Part shown: in pieces, positions 18,162-26,671 of the stretch
How the letters are laid out: every line of letters starts with the position of its first letter
Position numbering within the stretch: the first letter of the stretch is position 1
Source of the DNA: Plectonema cf. radiosum LEGE 06105
GTDB lineage: Bacteria; Cyanobacteriota; Cyanobacteriia; Cyanobacteriales; Nostocaceae
Assembly (NCBI RefSeq): GCF_015207665.1
Contig: NZ_JADEWL010000026.1
Coordinates: 1 to 61,133, forward strand
Reading direction: 5' to 3'
DNA length: 61,133 nucleotides
Made by a program: the position numbers and the translations under genes
Notes under the pieces: model-generated
The model's input: the letters and a program-made list of their open reading frames with translations, nothing else
What the model was told of the DNA's origin: nothing
The model's database searches: none

Positions 18162-21100
18162 TTATTGTAATGATTTTAATAAATTCATTGCTTGCTCATA
18201 AGCAGCACTATTACCTTGAGCATAGAAAAGTTGCGCTGCTCTTTGCAAATCTGGAATAGCTTTTTGTTTTTCACCTGTCAGCGCGTAAACCATTCCTCTA
18301 CCGAAATAACCACCGGGATATTCTGGGCTAGCGACTTGAAGAATTTTATTAAAATCAGCTAGGGCTAAATTCCATTTTTTCTGCTCAGCGTAAAAAAGGC
18401 CCCGATTGTAGTAAGCTTCAGCAAATTGAGGATTAATAGCAATGGCTTTGTTGTAATCAGCAAGTGCTAATTCCCATTGCTTCTGCTCAGAGTAAAGATT
18501 ACCCCGATTGTTGTAAGCTTTAGCATACTGAGGATTAATCTCAATGGCTTTTGTGTAATCAGCAAGTGCTAATTTCCATTTCTTCTGCTCTTTGTAAAGA
18601 ACACCGCGACTGATGTAAGCTTCAGCATACTGAGGATTAATCTCAATAGCTTTGTCGAAATTGGCGAATGCTAATTCCCATTGCTTCTGATCTTTGTAAA
18701 GAATACCTCGATTGTTGTAAACTTGAGCATACTTAGGATTAATCTCAATAGCTTTGTCGAAATTGGCGAGTGCTAATTCCCATTGCTTTTGCTCATAGTA
18801 AAGATTCCCCCGATTGATGTAAGCTTGAGCATACTGAGGATTAATCTCAATGGTTTTGTTGAAATTGTCGAGTGCTAATTCCCATTGCTTCTGCTCATAG
18901 TAAAGATTTCCCCGATTGTAATAAGCTTGAGCATACTGAGGATTAATCTCAATGGCTTTGTTGAAATTGTCGAGTGCTAATTCCCATTGCTTTTGCTCAT
19001 AGTAAAGATTTCCCCGATTGATGTAAGCATCAGCATACTGAGGATTAATCTCAATAGCTTTGTTGAAATTGGCAAGTGTTAATTCCCATTTCTTCTGCTC
19101 TTTGTAAATCAGACCTCGATTGTTGTAAAATGCGGTGCGGGGATTGAGGTCAATTGCTTTATTTATTGCTGCTTCTGCTTCTGCATATCGTTTTAAATTC
19201 TTTAATAGTTCCTGTTTTTCATTGTACAAATTTGGGTTTTTCGGCTGGAGTTGAATTGCTTTTTCTATTGCTACTAATCCCTTTTCTGGCTGCTGGAATT
19301 CACGATAAGCTGTACTTAATAATTGCCAAGCAGCTACAAAGTCTGGTTTGAGTTTGGTTGCTGACTTTAATGCTTCTATTGCTTCTGGAACTTCTCCACT
19401 CGATCCCAAAGCTAAACCCTTGCCATAATAAGCTAAGTAAACAAATGCTGGTTTCAGATCGATTGCTTCATCAAATGCTGTGACTGCTTCTTGATAACGA
19501 GCCAAACGCCACAGCTGATTTCCTCTTTCTATCCATTGGCTGGCTGTTGCATTTCCTTTGGAAACATCAGTTGTTAATATCGCTGCTTGAATAGACTTTC
19601 TTTGTTCGGCTTTTAATTGCGGTGCAGCCTTGGTTTCTAATTTTTGCGCTTGTACTCCCAATCTGGTTGCTAGTCCTAAAAAGGTAGTGGTTGGAATACC
19701 TAGACTATAACCTAGTTGAACTTTTCCATCACTAGTACCCCTATCTCCGGTTTTCTCATCAAAAGCTTGTTCTCCCTCTGCACGTCCATGAATCCCTATC
19801 ACTCGTCCTAGAGAATCTAATACAGGACCCCCACTCATGCCACCATAAGTGATGCTGCTATAAACTAATTCATATCCTCCGGTTAAGGAACTTGCTGTTT
19901 GTAATTGGCTAGAACTATCAGTTTGAAAATCTGATTGGTTAGACTGTAGTAATCCACGTTCTTTTTCAAAAATCTGCCCCATTGTCAACCGCCAAGGTGA
20001 ATTATTCCCTAATTTAGGATAGCCAGCAGTTAACATATATTCAAAATTATTGGGGTTATAGTTTGCTAGGGTCGCTAGTTGGTAATTTTGATTCGGTGCA
20101 ATAAATTTAACCACCCCTAAATCTACGCCCTCTTCTGTTTTAATTGTGCTTTTATCTACCGGATATTGTTTACCATCTGGCGCTAGTATTTGATAGTTAT
20201 AGTTTCCACATGGCTTGGTAGCATTTTCTCTTTCACAAACAACGTGCGCTGCTGTTAATACTGTATAAGTATCCCCATTTTTAGCGATAATTACCCCTGA
20301 ACCATTGCCCGTACTACTACTATCAATTCTGACGGTGATTTGTTTGGCTTTTTGTTCCAATTCCCCCAACCATCCAGTTAACTGCGTTGTGGGTATGGTA
20401 GGCTGTGATTTTGGTAAAGGTAAACTATAAGCAGTCAAAATTTCCCCATTTACTTGAGCTAAAAAAGTAGAAGCAGGAATACCCCAACTCAACTTCCGCA
20501 TTTCCTGAATTTCTGCCTCACTCGGACGGGAACCATTTTGATAAACATAACCACTATTTAAAATCGGATAAGCACCCCTACCATTAACCCCAACAATCAT
20601 TCCCAAACTGTTAATAATTGGTCCACCACTCATTCCCTGCTCAATATCGCTGCTATAACCAATTTGATAACCTTCCTTTAAACTTTGTCCAAGAACTTGT
20701 TTAACTTGCCCCGTCCGAAATACTATTTCACCCTTCTCCCCAGAAAATCCAGCCGCTAAAACTGGCATATCTTTATCGGGAACTTCTCCTACCTCAACTA
20801 CGCAATAATTAGAACTACTTTGAAATTTCAACAGAGCCAAATCTGATTTTTCAAAATTTGTTTGTTTCACAATTTCTGCTGGATAAGTTTTCCCATCACC
20901 AGTTTTTAAATTGATAGAATTCACACCTCTGACAACATGAGCATTAGTAAGAACTAAATAGGAATTACCTTGTTTAGCAAGTAAAGTTCCCGAACCACCA
21001 TTATTATCCCCAGTAACTTTAACTGTGATTTTACTCGCAAGACTTTGTAACTGCTTTTCTGACAACTCATCACTTTCTGCTTCCAATTGACAATAGGAAC

Positions 21101-21203
21101 TTTCAGAAGCATTTTGAGAAGAAGGATTAGAAGCAATTTCTACAGCGAATGTTGGATAAGGTAAAAGTAGTAAAGTAGAAACAAGGGCGATAAATTTGTT
21201 CAT
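18162..21203 (-). CDS. Double trypsin-like protease with long TPR array
   Basis: A 1013-aa exported protein, signal peptide in the first ~21 residues (MNKFIALVSTLLLLPYPTFA). Two trypsin-like domains are both intact in sequence: domain 1 (about 40-255) with His89, Asp121 and Ser192 (GMSGGP), and domain 2 (about 280-515) with His320, Asp361 and Ser457 (GMSGGP). About 12 TPR units fill 560-1010. Those between about 18400 and 19130 are nearly identical 34-residue copies with the pattern AYxNRGNLYYEQKQWELAL. It is a paralogue of the 1431-aa protein. It starts 43 bases after the DUF1822 stop and is probably in an operon with DUF1822 and the sigma factor. Confidence 0.88.
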   Translation of the reverse strand: MNKFIALVSTLLLLPYPTFAVEIASNPSSQNASESSYCQLEAESDELSEKQLQSLASKITVKVTGDNNGGSGTLLAKQGNSYLVLTNAHVVRGVNSINLKTGDGKTYPAEIVKQTNFEKSDLALLKFQSSSNYCVVEVGEVPDKDMPVLAAGFSGEKGEIVFRTGQVKQVLGQSLKEGYQIGYSSDIEQGMSGGPIINSLGMIVGVNGRGAYPILNSGYVYQNGSRPSEAEIQEMRKLSWGIPASTFLAQVNGEILTAYSLPLPKSQPTIPTTQLTGWLGELEQKAKQITVRIDSSSTGNGSGVIIAKNGDTYTVLTAAHVVCERENATKPCGNYNYQILAPDGKQYPVDKSTIKTEEGVDLGVVKFIAPNQNYQLATLANYNPNNFEYMLTAGYPKLGNNSPWRLTMGQIFEKERGLLQSNQSDFQTDSSSQLQTASSLTGGYELVYSSITYGGMSGGPVLDSLGRVIGIHGRAEGEQAFDEKTGDRGTSDGKVQLGYSLGIPTTTFLGLATRLGVQAQKLETKAAPQLKAEQRKSIQAAILTTDVSKGNATASQWIERGNQLWRLARYQEAVTAFDEAIDLKPAFVYLAYYGKGLALGSSGEVPEAIEALKSATKLKPDFVAAWQLLSTAYREFQQPEKGLVAIEKAIQLQPKNPNLYNEKQELLKNLKRYAEAEAAINKAIDLNPRTAFYNNRGLIYKEQKKWELTLANFNKAIEINPQYADAYINRGNLYYEQKQWELALDNFNKAIEINPQYAQAYYNRGNLYYEQKQWELALDNFNKTIEINPQYAQAYINRGNLYYEQKQWELALANFDKAIEINPKYAQVYNNRGILYKDQKQWELAFANFDKAIEINPQYAEAYISRGVLYKEQKKWKLALADYTKAIEINPQYAKAYNNRGNLYSEQKQWELALADYNKAIAINPQFAEAYYNRGLFYAEQKKWNLALADFNKILQVASPEYPGGYFGRGMVYALTGEKQKAIPDLQRAAQLFYAQGNSAAYEQAMNLLKSLQ
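18400..19130 (-). repeat. Near-identical 102-bp tandem repeats encoding TPRs
   Basis: About seven consecutive 102-bp units share long identical stretches (for example attcccattgcttctgctc and tgaggattaatctcaat). Each encodes one 34-residue TPR. DNA-level identity points to recent tandem duplication, and the copy number probably varies between strains (inference). Confidence 0.75.
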
Positions 21204-21246
21204 TGTCAGTTATCAATAGGTTTGTATTCAATCTGGAATTATTAAA

Positions 21247-22179
21247 TTACACTTCAAAATCTTTAGTCAACATCGAATCACCAAAAGTAATGGTTATCTT
21301 GAACTTTTCTCGCAACTCAGCACTAAATTCCCTTTGAATCCAATTATCCTCATCTCTTGATGTAGCTTCCAAAACAGTTTCTCCTGATTCATCACTAATA
21401 ATTAACTTCACCCCTTCTGGTAAAGTAATTTCTCCCATCGGATGAACTTGAATTAAAATATCAACTTCTTCGCTATGAGGTTCTGAGGTAATTTTAACCA
21501 CCAAAGCAAGGGAAAGTTTATCGATTTGCATCCCCAAATCAATTGCTTGTCCCCGCGTCACACTCATCTCTTTTTTAAAAGCCAATCCCAATTGTTGAGG
21601 CTTTAAAAGTTGATCAATATTTTCCCAACCACTATCAACTAATCCCTCTAACCATTGTCCTACTTTCACAATACTTGATAATTTTTCTTCCTGCTGAGAT
21701 TCAACTACTTCCAATTCACTCAAATAAAGCAAAAAATCTGACAAAGATTGCAACTTATTTAGAGGAACTTCAGCCACAGCATGACGTGTAAAACCTAAAA
21801 TATTTGCTGACTTTAAAGCAGGGTTTAATTGCACAGCCACATAACCAACTCTATCTTCCCAAACCTCTGGTGGAATTTGTAAAATACCAGCATCTGCTAA
21901 AACAGGACGACATTCTAATTTGCCAATACTTTTGACTGTCAAATCAGCCACATCCATGATTCTCATGGCTACATTATCACGGCTATAACTGTGTTCCCAA
22001 TCAGTTTCAAACCCCATACAACGTAGATAATTATCTACTGCATACACAGCCAAAGTATTAAGATAAACCTGTTCAGCTTTTGCTTGATTAGAAATACCTT
22101 GACGGTATTTTTGAGCAAGAGAATGAGCTTCAAAAGACAAAGGAACAGTGAAAGTAAGGGTATTCGTTATACTATTCAT
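21247..22179 (-). CDS. DUF1822 family protein
   Basis: A 310-aa protein recognised as DUF1822 by its N-terminal LTFTVPLSFEAHSLAQKYR, the conserved VYLNTLAVYAVDNYLRCMGFETD block and the VGYVAVQLN / ILGFTRHA region. The C-terminal half is beta-rich (IKITFGDSMLTKDFEV). Function is unknown. In cyanobacteria the family is commonly found beside CHAT-domain and sigma-like genes. It begins 38 bases after the sigma-factor stop and is followed by the trypsin-TPR gene, which looks like a three-gene operon. Confidence 0.85.
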   Translation of the reverse strand: MNSITNTLTFTVPLSFEAHSLAQKYRQGISNQAKAEQVYLNTLAVYAVDNYLRCMGFETDWEHSYSRDNVAMRIMDVADLTVKSIGKLECRPVLADAGILQIPPEVWEDRVGYVAVQLNPALKSANILGFTRHAVAEVPLNKLQSLSDFLLYLSELEVVESQQEEKLSSIVKVGQWLEGLVDSGWENIDQLLKPQQLGLAFKKEMSVTRGQAIDLGMQIDKLSLALVVKITSEPHSEEVDILIQVHPMGEITLPEGVKLIISDESGETVLEATSRDEDNWIQREFSAELREKFKITITFGDSMLTKDFEV

Positions 22180-22216
22180 AAAATCTCCTGGATTTGACCA
22201 CTAGGTTAACAATCCT

Positions 22217-22894
22217 CTATATATATTTCTTAATATAAGCAACTATTTTACGCACCCGACGCTGATAAAAACTAGAAACTGTCGTCATAGGAATACCTAG
22301 TTCTTCAGATATTTCCTTCCATTTCTTTCCTGCTAATAATAATAGTAAAATTGCTTTTAAACTAGCTTGGGGATGCCCCTGAATTATTTCATTCGTCAAA
22401 TAATTTTCTGTATCAACTTCTATTATTTGCTTCAGCTGTTCTTCATCAGATATATTATCCTCAATAATTAATTCTTCTTGAAGATTATCTAAAGATAAAA
22501 CAGCAGACATTTCTTGATTTTTAGGAACCTGAGTCAGTCCTTTTTTCTTTTCCTTTATAACTACATCCTCAAATCGCCACTTAAAAATTTGATTTACCCA
22601 TGCCATCACAGGATATTGTGGATTATATTGGTTAATTTTTTCACAAATTTCTATCAAAGTTTTCTGTAAAGCCTCATTATAATAATCTTGATAATTAGGT
22701 AATCCCAACCACTTAGCTTGCTTACTCAATCGTCCAGAAAACTGAATAGCATTAACCAGTCGATTTAAAGCTATCCGTCGTTTGGCTCTGATGATTGGAC
22801 TATCATCAGTAGCCGAAAATTGCTTTACCTCCTCCACAAGCTGCTGTAATTGCAGGTTGAGAGCGCTATCTCTCTCGTGAAAATCGTTGCTCAT
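22217..22894 (-). CDS. Sigma-70-like RNA polymerase sigma factor
   Basis: A 225-aa protein. The N-terminal half has region-2-like features (YNEALQKTLIEICEKINQYNPQYPVMAWVNQIFKWRF). The C-terminus is a region-4-like helix-turn-helix (LLAGKKWKEISEELGIPMTTVSSFYQRRVRKI). Length and layout fit a small, ECF-like sigma factor common in cyanobacteria beside DUF1822. It is the first gene of a likely operon with DUF1822 and trypsin-TPR and may control the neighbouring module (inference). Confidence 0.75.
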   Translation of the reverse strand: MSNDFHERDSALNLQLQQLVEEVKQFSATDDSPIIRAKRRIALNRLVNAIQFSGRLSKQAKWLGLPNYQDYYNEALQKTLIEICEKINQYNPQYPVMAWVNQIFKWRFEDVVIKEKKKGLTQVPKNQEMSAVLSLDNLQEELIIEDNISDEEQLKQIIEVDTENYLTNEIIQGHPQASLKAILLLLLAGKKWKEISEELGIPMTTVSSFYQRRVRKIVAYIKKYI

Positions 22895-23379
22895 TAGTAC
22901 TTCTGGTTACGCATGAGAGAATCTCTACTCTGGTATCTTCCCGCACTTGAGACTTTTACGCAAAAGCTGCTAATCTTTACAAAAGTTTACATTTTGCAAA
23001 TATTGCTTACCTGTTACCGATTAGCTCATTTTTTCGGTAATTAGAAAAAAATCTACTCAGGAGTAAGGAACGTCGATTTAATAAAGTGTAAAAATGGTGA
23101 TATAGGATAGTAGATTAAAGCCGTTTGTACCTAGTAAGAGCGATAGCACTGCGTGCCGCCGCAAGACGGCATATCAAAAAAGCTTGAAAATCCCTCTGGT
23201 AAAGAGTGAGCTTTTTTTGTTTGGGGGAACTTCAATTTAATTTGAGTGCGATCGCCTATGAAAATGGAAACAAAGATTATTTTAGTAAAGCCGAAGGTAA
23301 TATTCATTGTCTACGACGGACTACTCCTAGGCTGTTAACATCAAAATATTTGCTTGATCTCAACTTTCTTATAGGTTGG
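22895..23379. other. Intergenic region with dispersed repeat and terminator-like hairpin
   Basis: This spacer separates the sigma-factor module from the mobile block. It contains a GC-rich small dispersed repeat (agcgatagcactgcgtgccgccgcaagacggcat region, about 23139-23172) and a hairpin aaaaaagctt ... agcttttttt (about 23176-23218). That hairpin can serve as a bidirectional terminator. No attachment-site duplication was recognised. Confidence 0.45.
23176..23218. terminator. Terminator-like hairpin with A/T tails
   Basis: An A6-GCTT arm and an AGC-T7 arm enclose about 24 bases. The gene at 23380 reads towards it on the minus strand, and its T-rich side there would be the run of A on the plus strand. 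The stem is short, so the call is tentative. Confidence 0.4.
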
Positions 23380-24330
23380 CTAATCCTTCTTCGGACATCG
23401 CTGCATCATCTCCTTGATTTCCACAGCCTCCCCATCTGGTGTATAAACCATTCCTTGAGACATCGCAATTACTATTCTTTCTCTTCTAGCCCATTCAAAC
23501 CAAACACTTACATCATCCGTAACGGTATTTTTCGGCTTCTCCCCATTTTTGCAAGTAGCTATAAACAAACCCGTAGGATTATCGCACCACCCTTCATGAA
23601 TTGCCTCTTTAACTCGGGCGATCGCACTATTCACATTATCCCAATACTTCTTAATTACTCCCAAGCAAGGGTCTGGATTGATTCGTAATCGCTTCAACTC
23701 AGCACAAACTTCTTTTATCTCTGGCTTCACAGGCTTTTCTGAAGTTGTAATGACTTTGACTTGCGATGGGGGAAATTTATCAGCACCCGAGTCTGTGTTT
23801 TGATTCGAGTCACTTTCTTCCAATTTCTCATCGTAGCGAGGTATTTGGGTTTCTTCTTCTGGTTCATCAACTTTATCTTCCTCAGCAGCAGTGTTATTGT
23901 TTTCAGAAAACTTTAAGTAAGTTTTAGATGTTGGCGGATTATTCGCACATTCACCTGAAATATTTAGCGGGTTTGTGTCAATTATTTCGCATCGATTAAA
24001 CTCTATGGTTTCTGAAATATTTTGCAGATTTAATCTATATTCCGATGCGGTATCTTTAGGGAAACGATGAGATGGTTTATCTTCTACAAGTCCATCAAAT
24101 ATCAACTCCTTCATGTGTTTGCTGATTGTTTCTCGACAGTAGCCCAAAATATCAGCCAGATTTTCAAAAGTAATTCTGATCCAAGAGTTGCCGTAATAGT
24201 GCTTTCCATCAAGCCACGACAGTATTGCAGCCTTGCACTTCTGACGGCGGTTGAATGTGGCAAGAAACTCTTTGAGGATGTTGATTGGGGGATTAATTTC
24301 TCCCAATGTTGCGGAAGTAAAACTAGTCAC
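23380..24330 (-). CDS. Winged-helix/HTH plasmid-type replication or regulatory protein
   Basis: A 316-aa protein with an N-terminal helix-turn-helix domain (about 15-100). The motif WIRITFENLADILGYCRETISKHMKELIFDGLVEDK resembles the DNA-binding domain of plasmid or phage replication-initiation and DnaD-like proteins. The middle is acidic and low-complexity (about 130-190). The C-terminus (about 200-316) holds a helical domain with LKRLRINPDPCLGVIKKYW. It starts with GTG at 24330, and that codon overlaps the TAG stop of the Rha-like gene by one base (TAGTG), which indicates translational coupling. It is probably part of the element's control or replication module; a specific function cannot be assigned. 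Confidence 0.6.
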   Translation of the reverse strand: MTSFTSATLGEINPPINILKEFLATFNRRQKCKAAILSWLDGKHYYGNSWIRITFENLADILGYCRETISKHMKELIFDGLVEDKPSHRFPKDTASEYRLNLQNISETIEFNRCEIIDTNPLNISGECANNPPTSKTYLKFSENNNTAAEEDKVDEPEEETQIPRYDEKLEESDSNQNTDSGADKFPPSQVKVITTSEKPVKPEIKEVCAELKRLRINPDPCLGVIKKYWDNVNSAIARVKEAIHEGWCDNPTGLFIATCKNGEKPKNTVTDDVSVWFEWARRERIVIAMSQGMVYTPDGEAVEIKEMMQRCPKKD

Positions 24331-25055
24331 TAGACATCTCCTTCTTCCCTTAATAGCTTTAAAGCTTCAAGCCGCAAGGCTTCGAGTCTCTGTTTTTCTT
24401 CAGGTGATACCTCGACCACAGCAGTTTTTAATTCGTCTTTCTGCTTCTGTTTGAATTGCTCTGTGAGTTCTTGTAAAGGCACCTTGCTACGGTAATCAGG
24501 TCTAAAACCACGGTGACGATGCAGAAAACGGAAGTGACGTTTATCTTGTGGAGGCAGTTTGTTCCATAGTTCGGCATCCCATCCTGGTGGAATATAGTTT
24601 ACTTTTGAAGCTGGGAGTAAATTTTGTATCTGGGATTGAAGTTGAGCGTTAATAGAGCTTAATGAGTTTATTGCACTCAGCGCTTTTTCCAAATTACTTT
24701 CTATCTCCACAATTCTCAAATCTAATTCTATACCTTGAATTACCTTTGCTTTATCAAACGCTTTAACCAGTTGGCGTTTACATCTTCTGACTGGATCGGT
24801 GTTTCGACTGTAGGTCATTAACAACGTTGCTTGCTGTTCGTTTAAAAGAGCATATTTTAGATAATTACTTGCCCCAACTGAATTTGTGACAGTCTCCGTT
24901 TCAAACGCGACCTGTCCCCAATCTTCTTCTATCTCATCAATATACTTATTTAAAGTTGCCAAAAAATTTTTATGTTTGATTCCTAGTTCTTGAGCAATCA
25001 ACCGAGAGTCAACAACCAATACTCCATCGTACTTAGTCACATCGAGCTTAGACAT
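24330..25055 (-). CDS. Rha-family phage regulatory-like protein
   Basis: A 241-aa protein, starting at ATG 25055 (MSKLDVTKYDGV), which has an AGGAG site just upstream. The N-terminal ~110 residues match the Rha pattern: VVDSRLIAQELGIKHKNFL, then YALLNEQQATLLMTYSRNT, then an RCKRQLVKAFDKAK helix. A coiled-coil linker (about 115-145) and a basic C-terminal domain (PPQDKRHFRFLHRHRGFRP) follow. Rha proteins are prophage-encoded DNA-binding regulators. Coupled with the next gene by overlapping stop and start. Confidence 0.7.
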   Translation of the reverse strand: MSKLDVTKYDGVLVVDSRLIAQELGIKHKNFLATLNKYIDEIEEDWGQVAFETETVTNSVGASNYLKYALLNEQQATLLMTYSRNTDPVRRCKRQLVKAFDKAKVIQGIELDLRIVEIESNLEKALSAINSLSSINAQLQSQIQNLLPASKVNYIPPGWDAELWNKLPPQDKRHFRFLHRHRGFRPDYRSKVPLQELTEQFKQKQKDELKTAVVEVSPEEKQRLEALRLEALKLLREEGDV

Positions 25056-25208
25056 ATATTCTCCTATCTTGAGACATAGCAAGATTGTGGCAAATGAGCT
25101 TATGCCATCTCAAAAAACTTTTTGTTGACGTTAAATCTGCCACGGGGTTCTTATCCTCGTTGCAGAATTTATACGCTTGATATTTATTCTTTTGCTATAA
25201 ACTTGATT

Positions 25209-25235
25209 GTAACGCAAAGCAATGCAATGCGTTAC
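25209..25235. promoter_or_regulatory. Inverted repeat GTAACGCA-11-TGCGTTAC (possible operator)
   Basis: A perfect 8-bp inverted repeat with an 11-bp spacer that itself holds gcaatgcaatgc. A related core, gcgttgcaatgc, recurs at 25618-25629 in the upstream region of the ribbon-helix-helix gene. The two sites flank that gene and could be operators for it or for the Rha-like protein (inference). Confidence 0.4.
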
Positions 25236-25256
25236 TAATAGGATAATAAAATTTAA

Positions 25257-25290
25257 CCCGCCTTGTCGTTTGACGGAGGCGGGCTTTCTT
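25257..25290. terminator. Rho-independent-type terminator
   Basis: Stem cccgcc / ggcggg with a loop of about 16 bases, followed by ctttctttc on the plus side and by a T-rich run on the minus side. It probably ends the minus-strand ribbon-helix-helix transcript and may work in both directions. Confidence 0.55.
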
Positions 25291-25344
25291 TCATGATTTG
25301 TAAAACACGGTCACGTTGTTGCCTGAGAGATTGATTCTCTTCTC

Positions 25345-25602
25345 TCAGGCTGCTGATTTTTTTGCCATTTCTTGCTGCTGCCTCTCTAATAGCTCAAGCC
25401 GTTGTCCTTGCCGAGAAAGTAGTTCATAGACTTTATCAAGGTCTGGTTTTTCCGACTTTGTATTTTCTTGCCGCTTAACAAAATCCGCCACTATTTCGTT
25501 AAGGAGCTGTGATGGTCTTACACCTTTACTTTTGGCAATATTTTCTATTTCTTCTTTGATTTCGCTACTAGTGCGAAAGTTTATTTGCGTATCAAGCTTC
25601 AT
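25345..25602 (-). CDS. Ribbon-helix-helix (Arc/CopG-like) regulator with coiled coil
   Basis: An 85-aa protein. A beta strand and two helices fit a ribbon-helix-helix fold (TQINFRTSSEIKEEIENIA, GVRPSQLLNEIVADFV). The C-terminus is a charged coiled coil (LLSRQGQRLELLERQQQEMA). Such proteins repress their own promoters or assist partition. No ParA partner is adjacent. Repeats flank the gene, which fits autoregulation (inference). Confidence 0.65.
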   Translation of the reverse strand: MKLDTQINFRTSSEIKEEIENIAKSKGVRPSQLLNEIVADFVKRQENTKSEKPDLDKVYELLSRQGQRLELLERQQQEMAKKSAA

Positions 25603-25671
25603 ATTCCTCTATGTCTTGCGTTGCAATGCTTTTACTGAATTATAATTCCTCATTTTACAAAAAGTAATTTT

Positions 25672-25701
25672 GCGACACAGCTATTGCTTTTGCGACGCAT
25701 A
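25672..25701. promoter_or_regulatory. Direct repeats TTTTGCGAC spaced two helical turns
   Basis: Two copies of ttttgcgac, followed by acagc and by gcata, lie about 20 bp apart between the divergent ribbon-helix-helix gene (25602) and the plus-strand gene at 25802. Spacing of about two helical turns on one face of DNA is typical of operators for ribbon-helix-helix repressors. Inference only. Confidence 0.35.
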
Positions 25702-25801
25702 TGAATTACATTATTTCTATGATAGAAAACAAAAGGCGATCGCCTCGTCTGCCAAACTAGTGCGATTCGCCTTTCTTCCCCCTTTAGAGGAGAATATTAT
25801 T

Positions 25802-26566
25802 ATGGCGTACACAGCTAGGTCATTGCAAGCATTTCCCATTTCAAAGTTAAATTGCTCGGATGATGAAGCTATCACGAAACAAGCTGCTTCACAAGCAGAA
25901 CTCAAGAGTTTTTTAGAAGAACAACACAAGGGTGTAAGGTCGGAGATTTTTAAAACAGTTGAGATATCATTTTACGACCATGAAATCCACGTTGACGACA
26001 AATTAATCGCTAACATTACCCATGACCATAGCGATTTTGTAACGCAACGCTGGGTAGTAGTAATAAATGACGTAGAAATTCACCGAGCAAACACTTGGAT
26101 GAAGTGCTACGACTACATCATCTGGCATTACAAAAAAGGAACATTACCGAAACAACAGCAAGAAGTAGAGCCAGTTAATACTGATAACGAACAGATGGCG
26201 CAGATTGCTACTGAATGCAAAAAGTTTGGATTTGACTTGCACGACTCAGGTATTTACTACAACTCGGTGAAGCTAGGCGAAGTTGGTTGCACTGACGGTA
26301 AATGGTGGGTAGTAAGAGCATCATCTCAACATCAGCTGCAAGTGCCGTGTAATTCCATATCTGACGCAGTATGGTCTTTGTGGATGGTAGAAGTTTCTCC
26401 AATAGAAGCCACACAAATTACATCTACCCCGGATACAAACAACGGAAATTGCGAAGAATTATTAGATAAACCCTTCGACGAATTGATTAGCGAAGAATGG
26501 GAACGATTGAGAAAGTACAAACCGCTTCATAAAAGTAAGGCTTTGTTCTCTGTACTAAAACAATAA
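25802..26566 (+). CDS. Hypothetical protein with internal duplication
   Basis: A 254-aa protein. I choose ATG 25802 (MAYTARSLQAF) because it follows gaggagaat; an upstream ATG at 25670 would add 44 residues. Two similar units are visible, at about 65-125 (YDHEIHVDDKLIANITH ... RWVVVINDVEIH ... YIIWHY) and about 155-210 (LHDSGIYYNSVKLGEV ... KWWVVRASS ... AVWSLW). This suggests a duplicated beta-rich domain. No family was recognised. It is the first gene of the long plus-strand run in the mobile block. Confidence 0.55.
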   Translation: MAYTARSLQAFPISKLNCSDDEAITKQAASQAELKSFLEEQHKGVRSEIFKTVEISFYDHEIHVDDKLIANITHDHSDFVTQRWVVVINDVEIHRANTWMKCYDYIIWHYKKGTLPKQQQEVEPVNTDNEQMAQIATECKKFGFDLHDSGIYYNSVKLGEVGCTDGKWWVVRASSQHQLQVPCNSISDAVWSLWMVEVSPIEATQITSTPDTNNGNCEELLDKPFDELISEEWERLRKYKPLHKSKALFSVLKQ

Positions 26567-26671
26567 AGAACAGGGAATCACATAAACGGTGAAACAATCG
26601 CCTCTGTGGGTTCTGTAGGACGAGTTTCCATTTTTTGAAATCAACAATTAAGCTTTTGAAGCGTAATAACA

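Noticed and set aside
23206-23688. Plus-strand open frame of 160 codons
   Set aside because: It mostly overlaps the 316-aa minus-strand HTH gene, has no family pattern and reads through a dispersed repeat.
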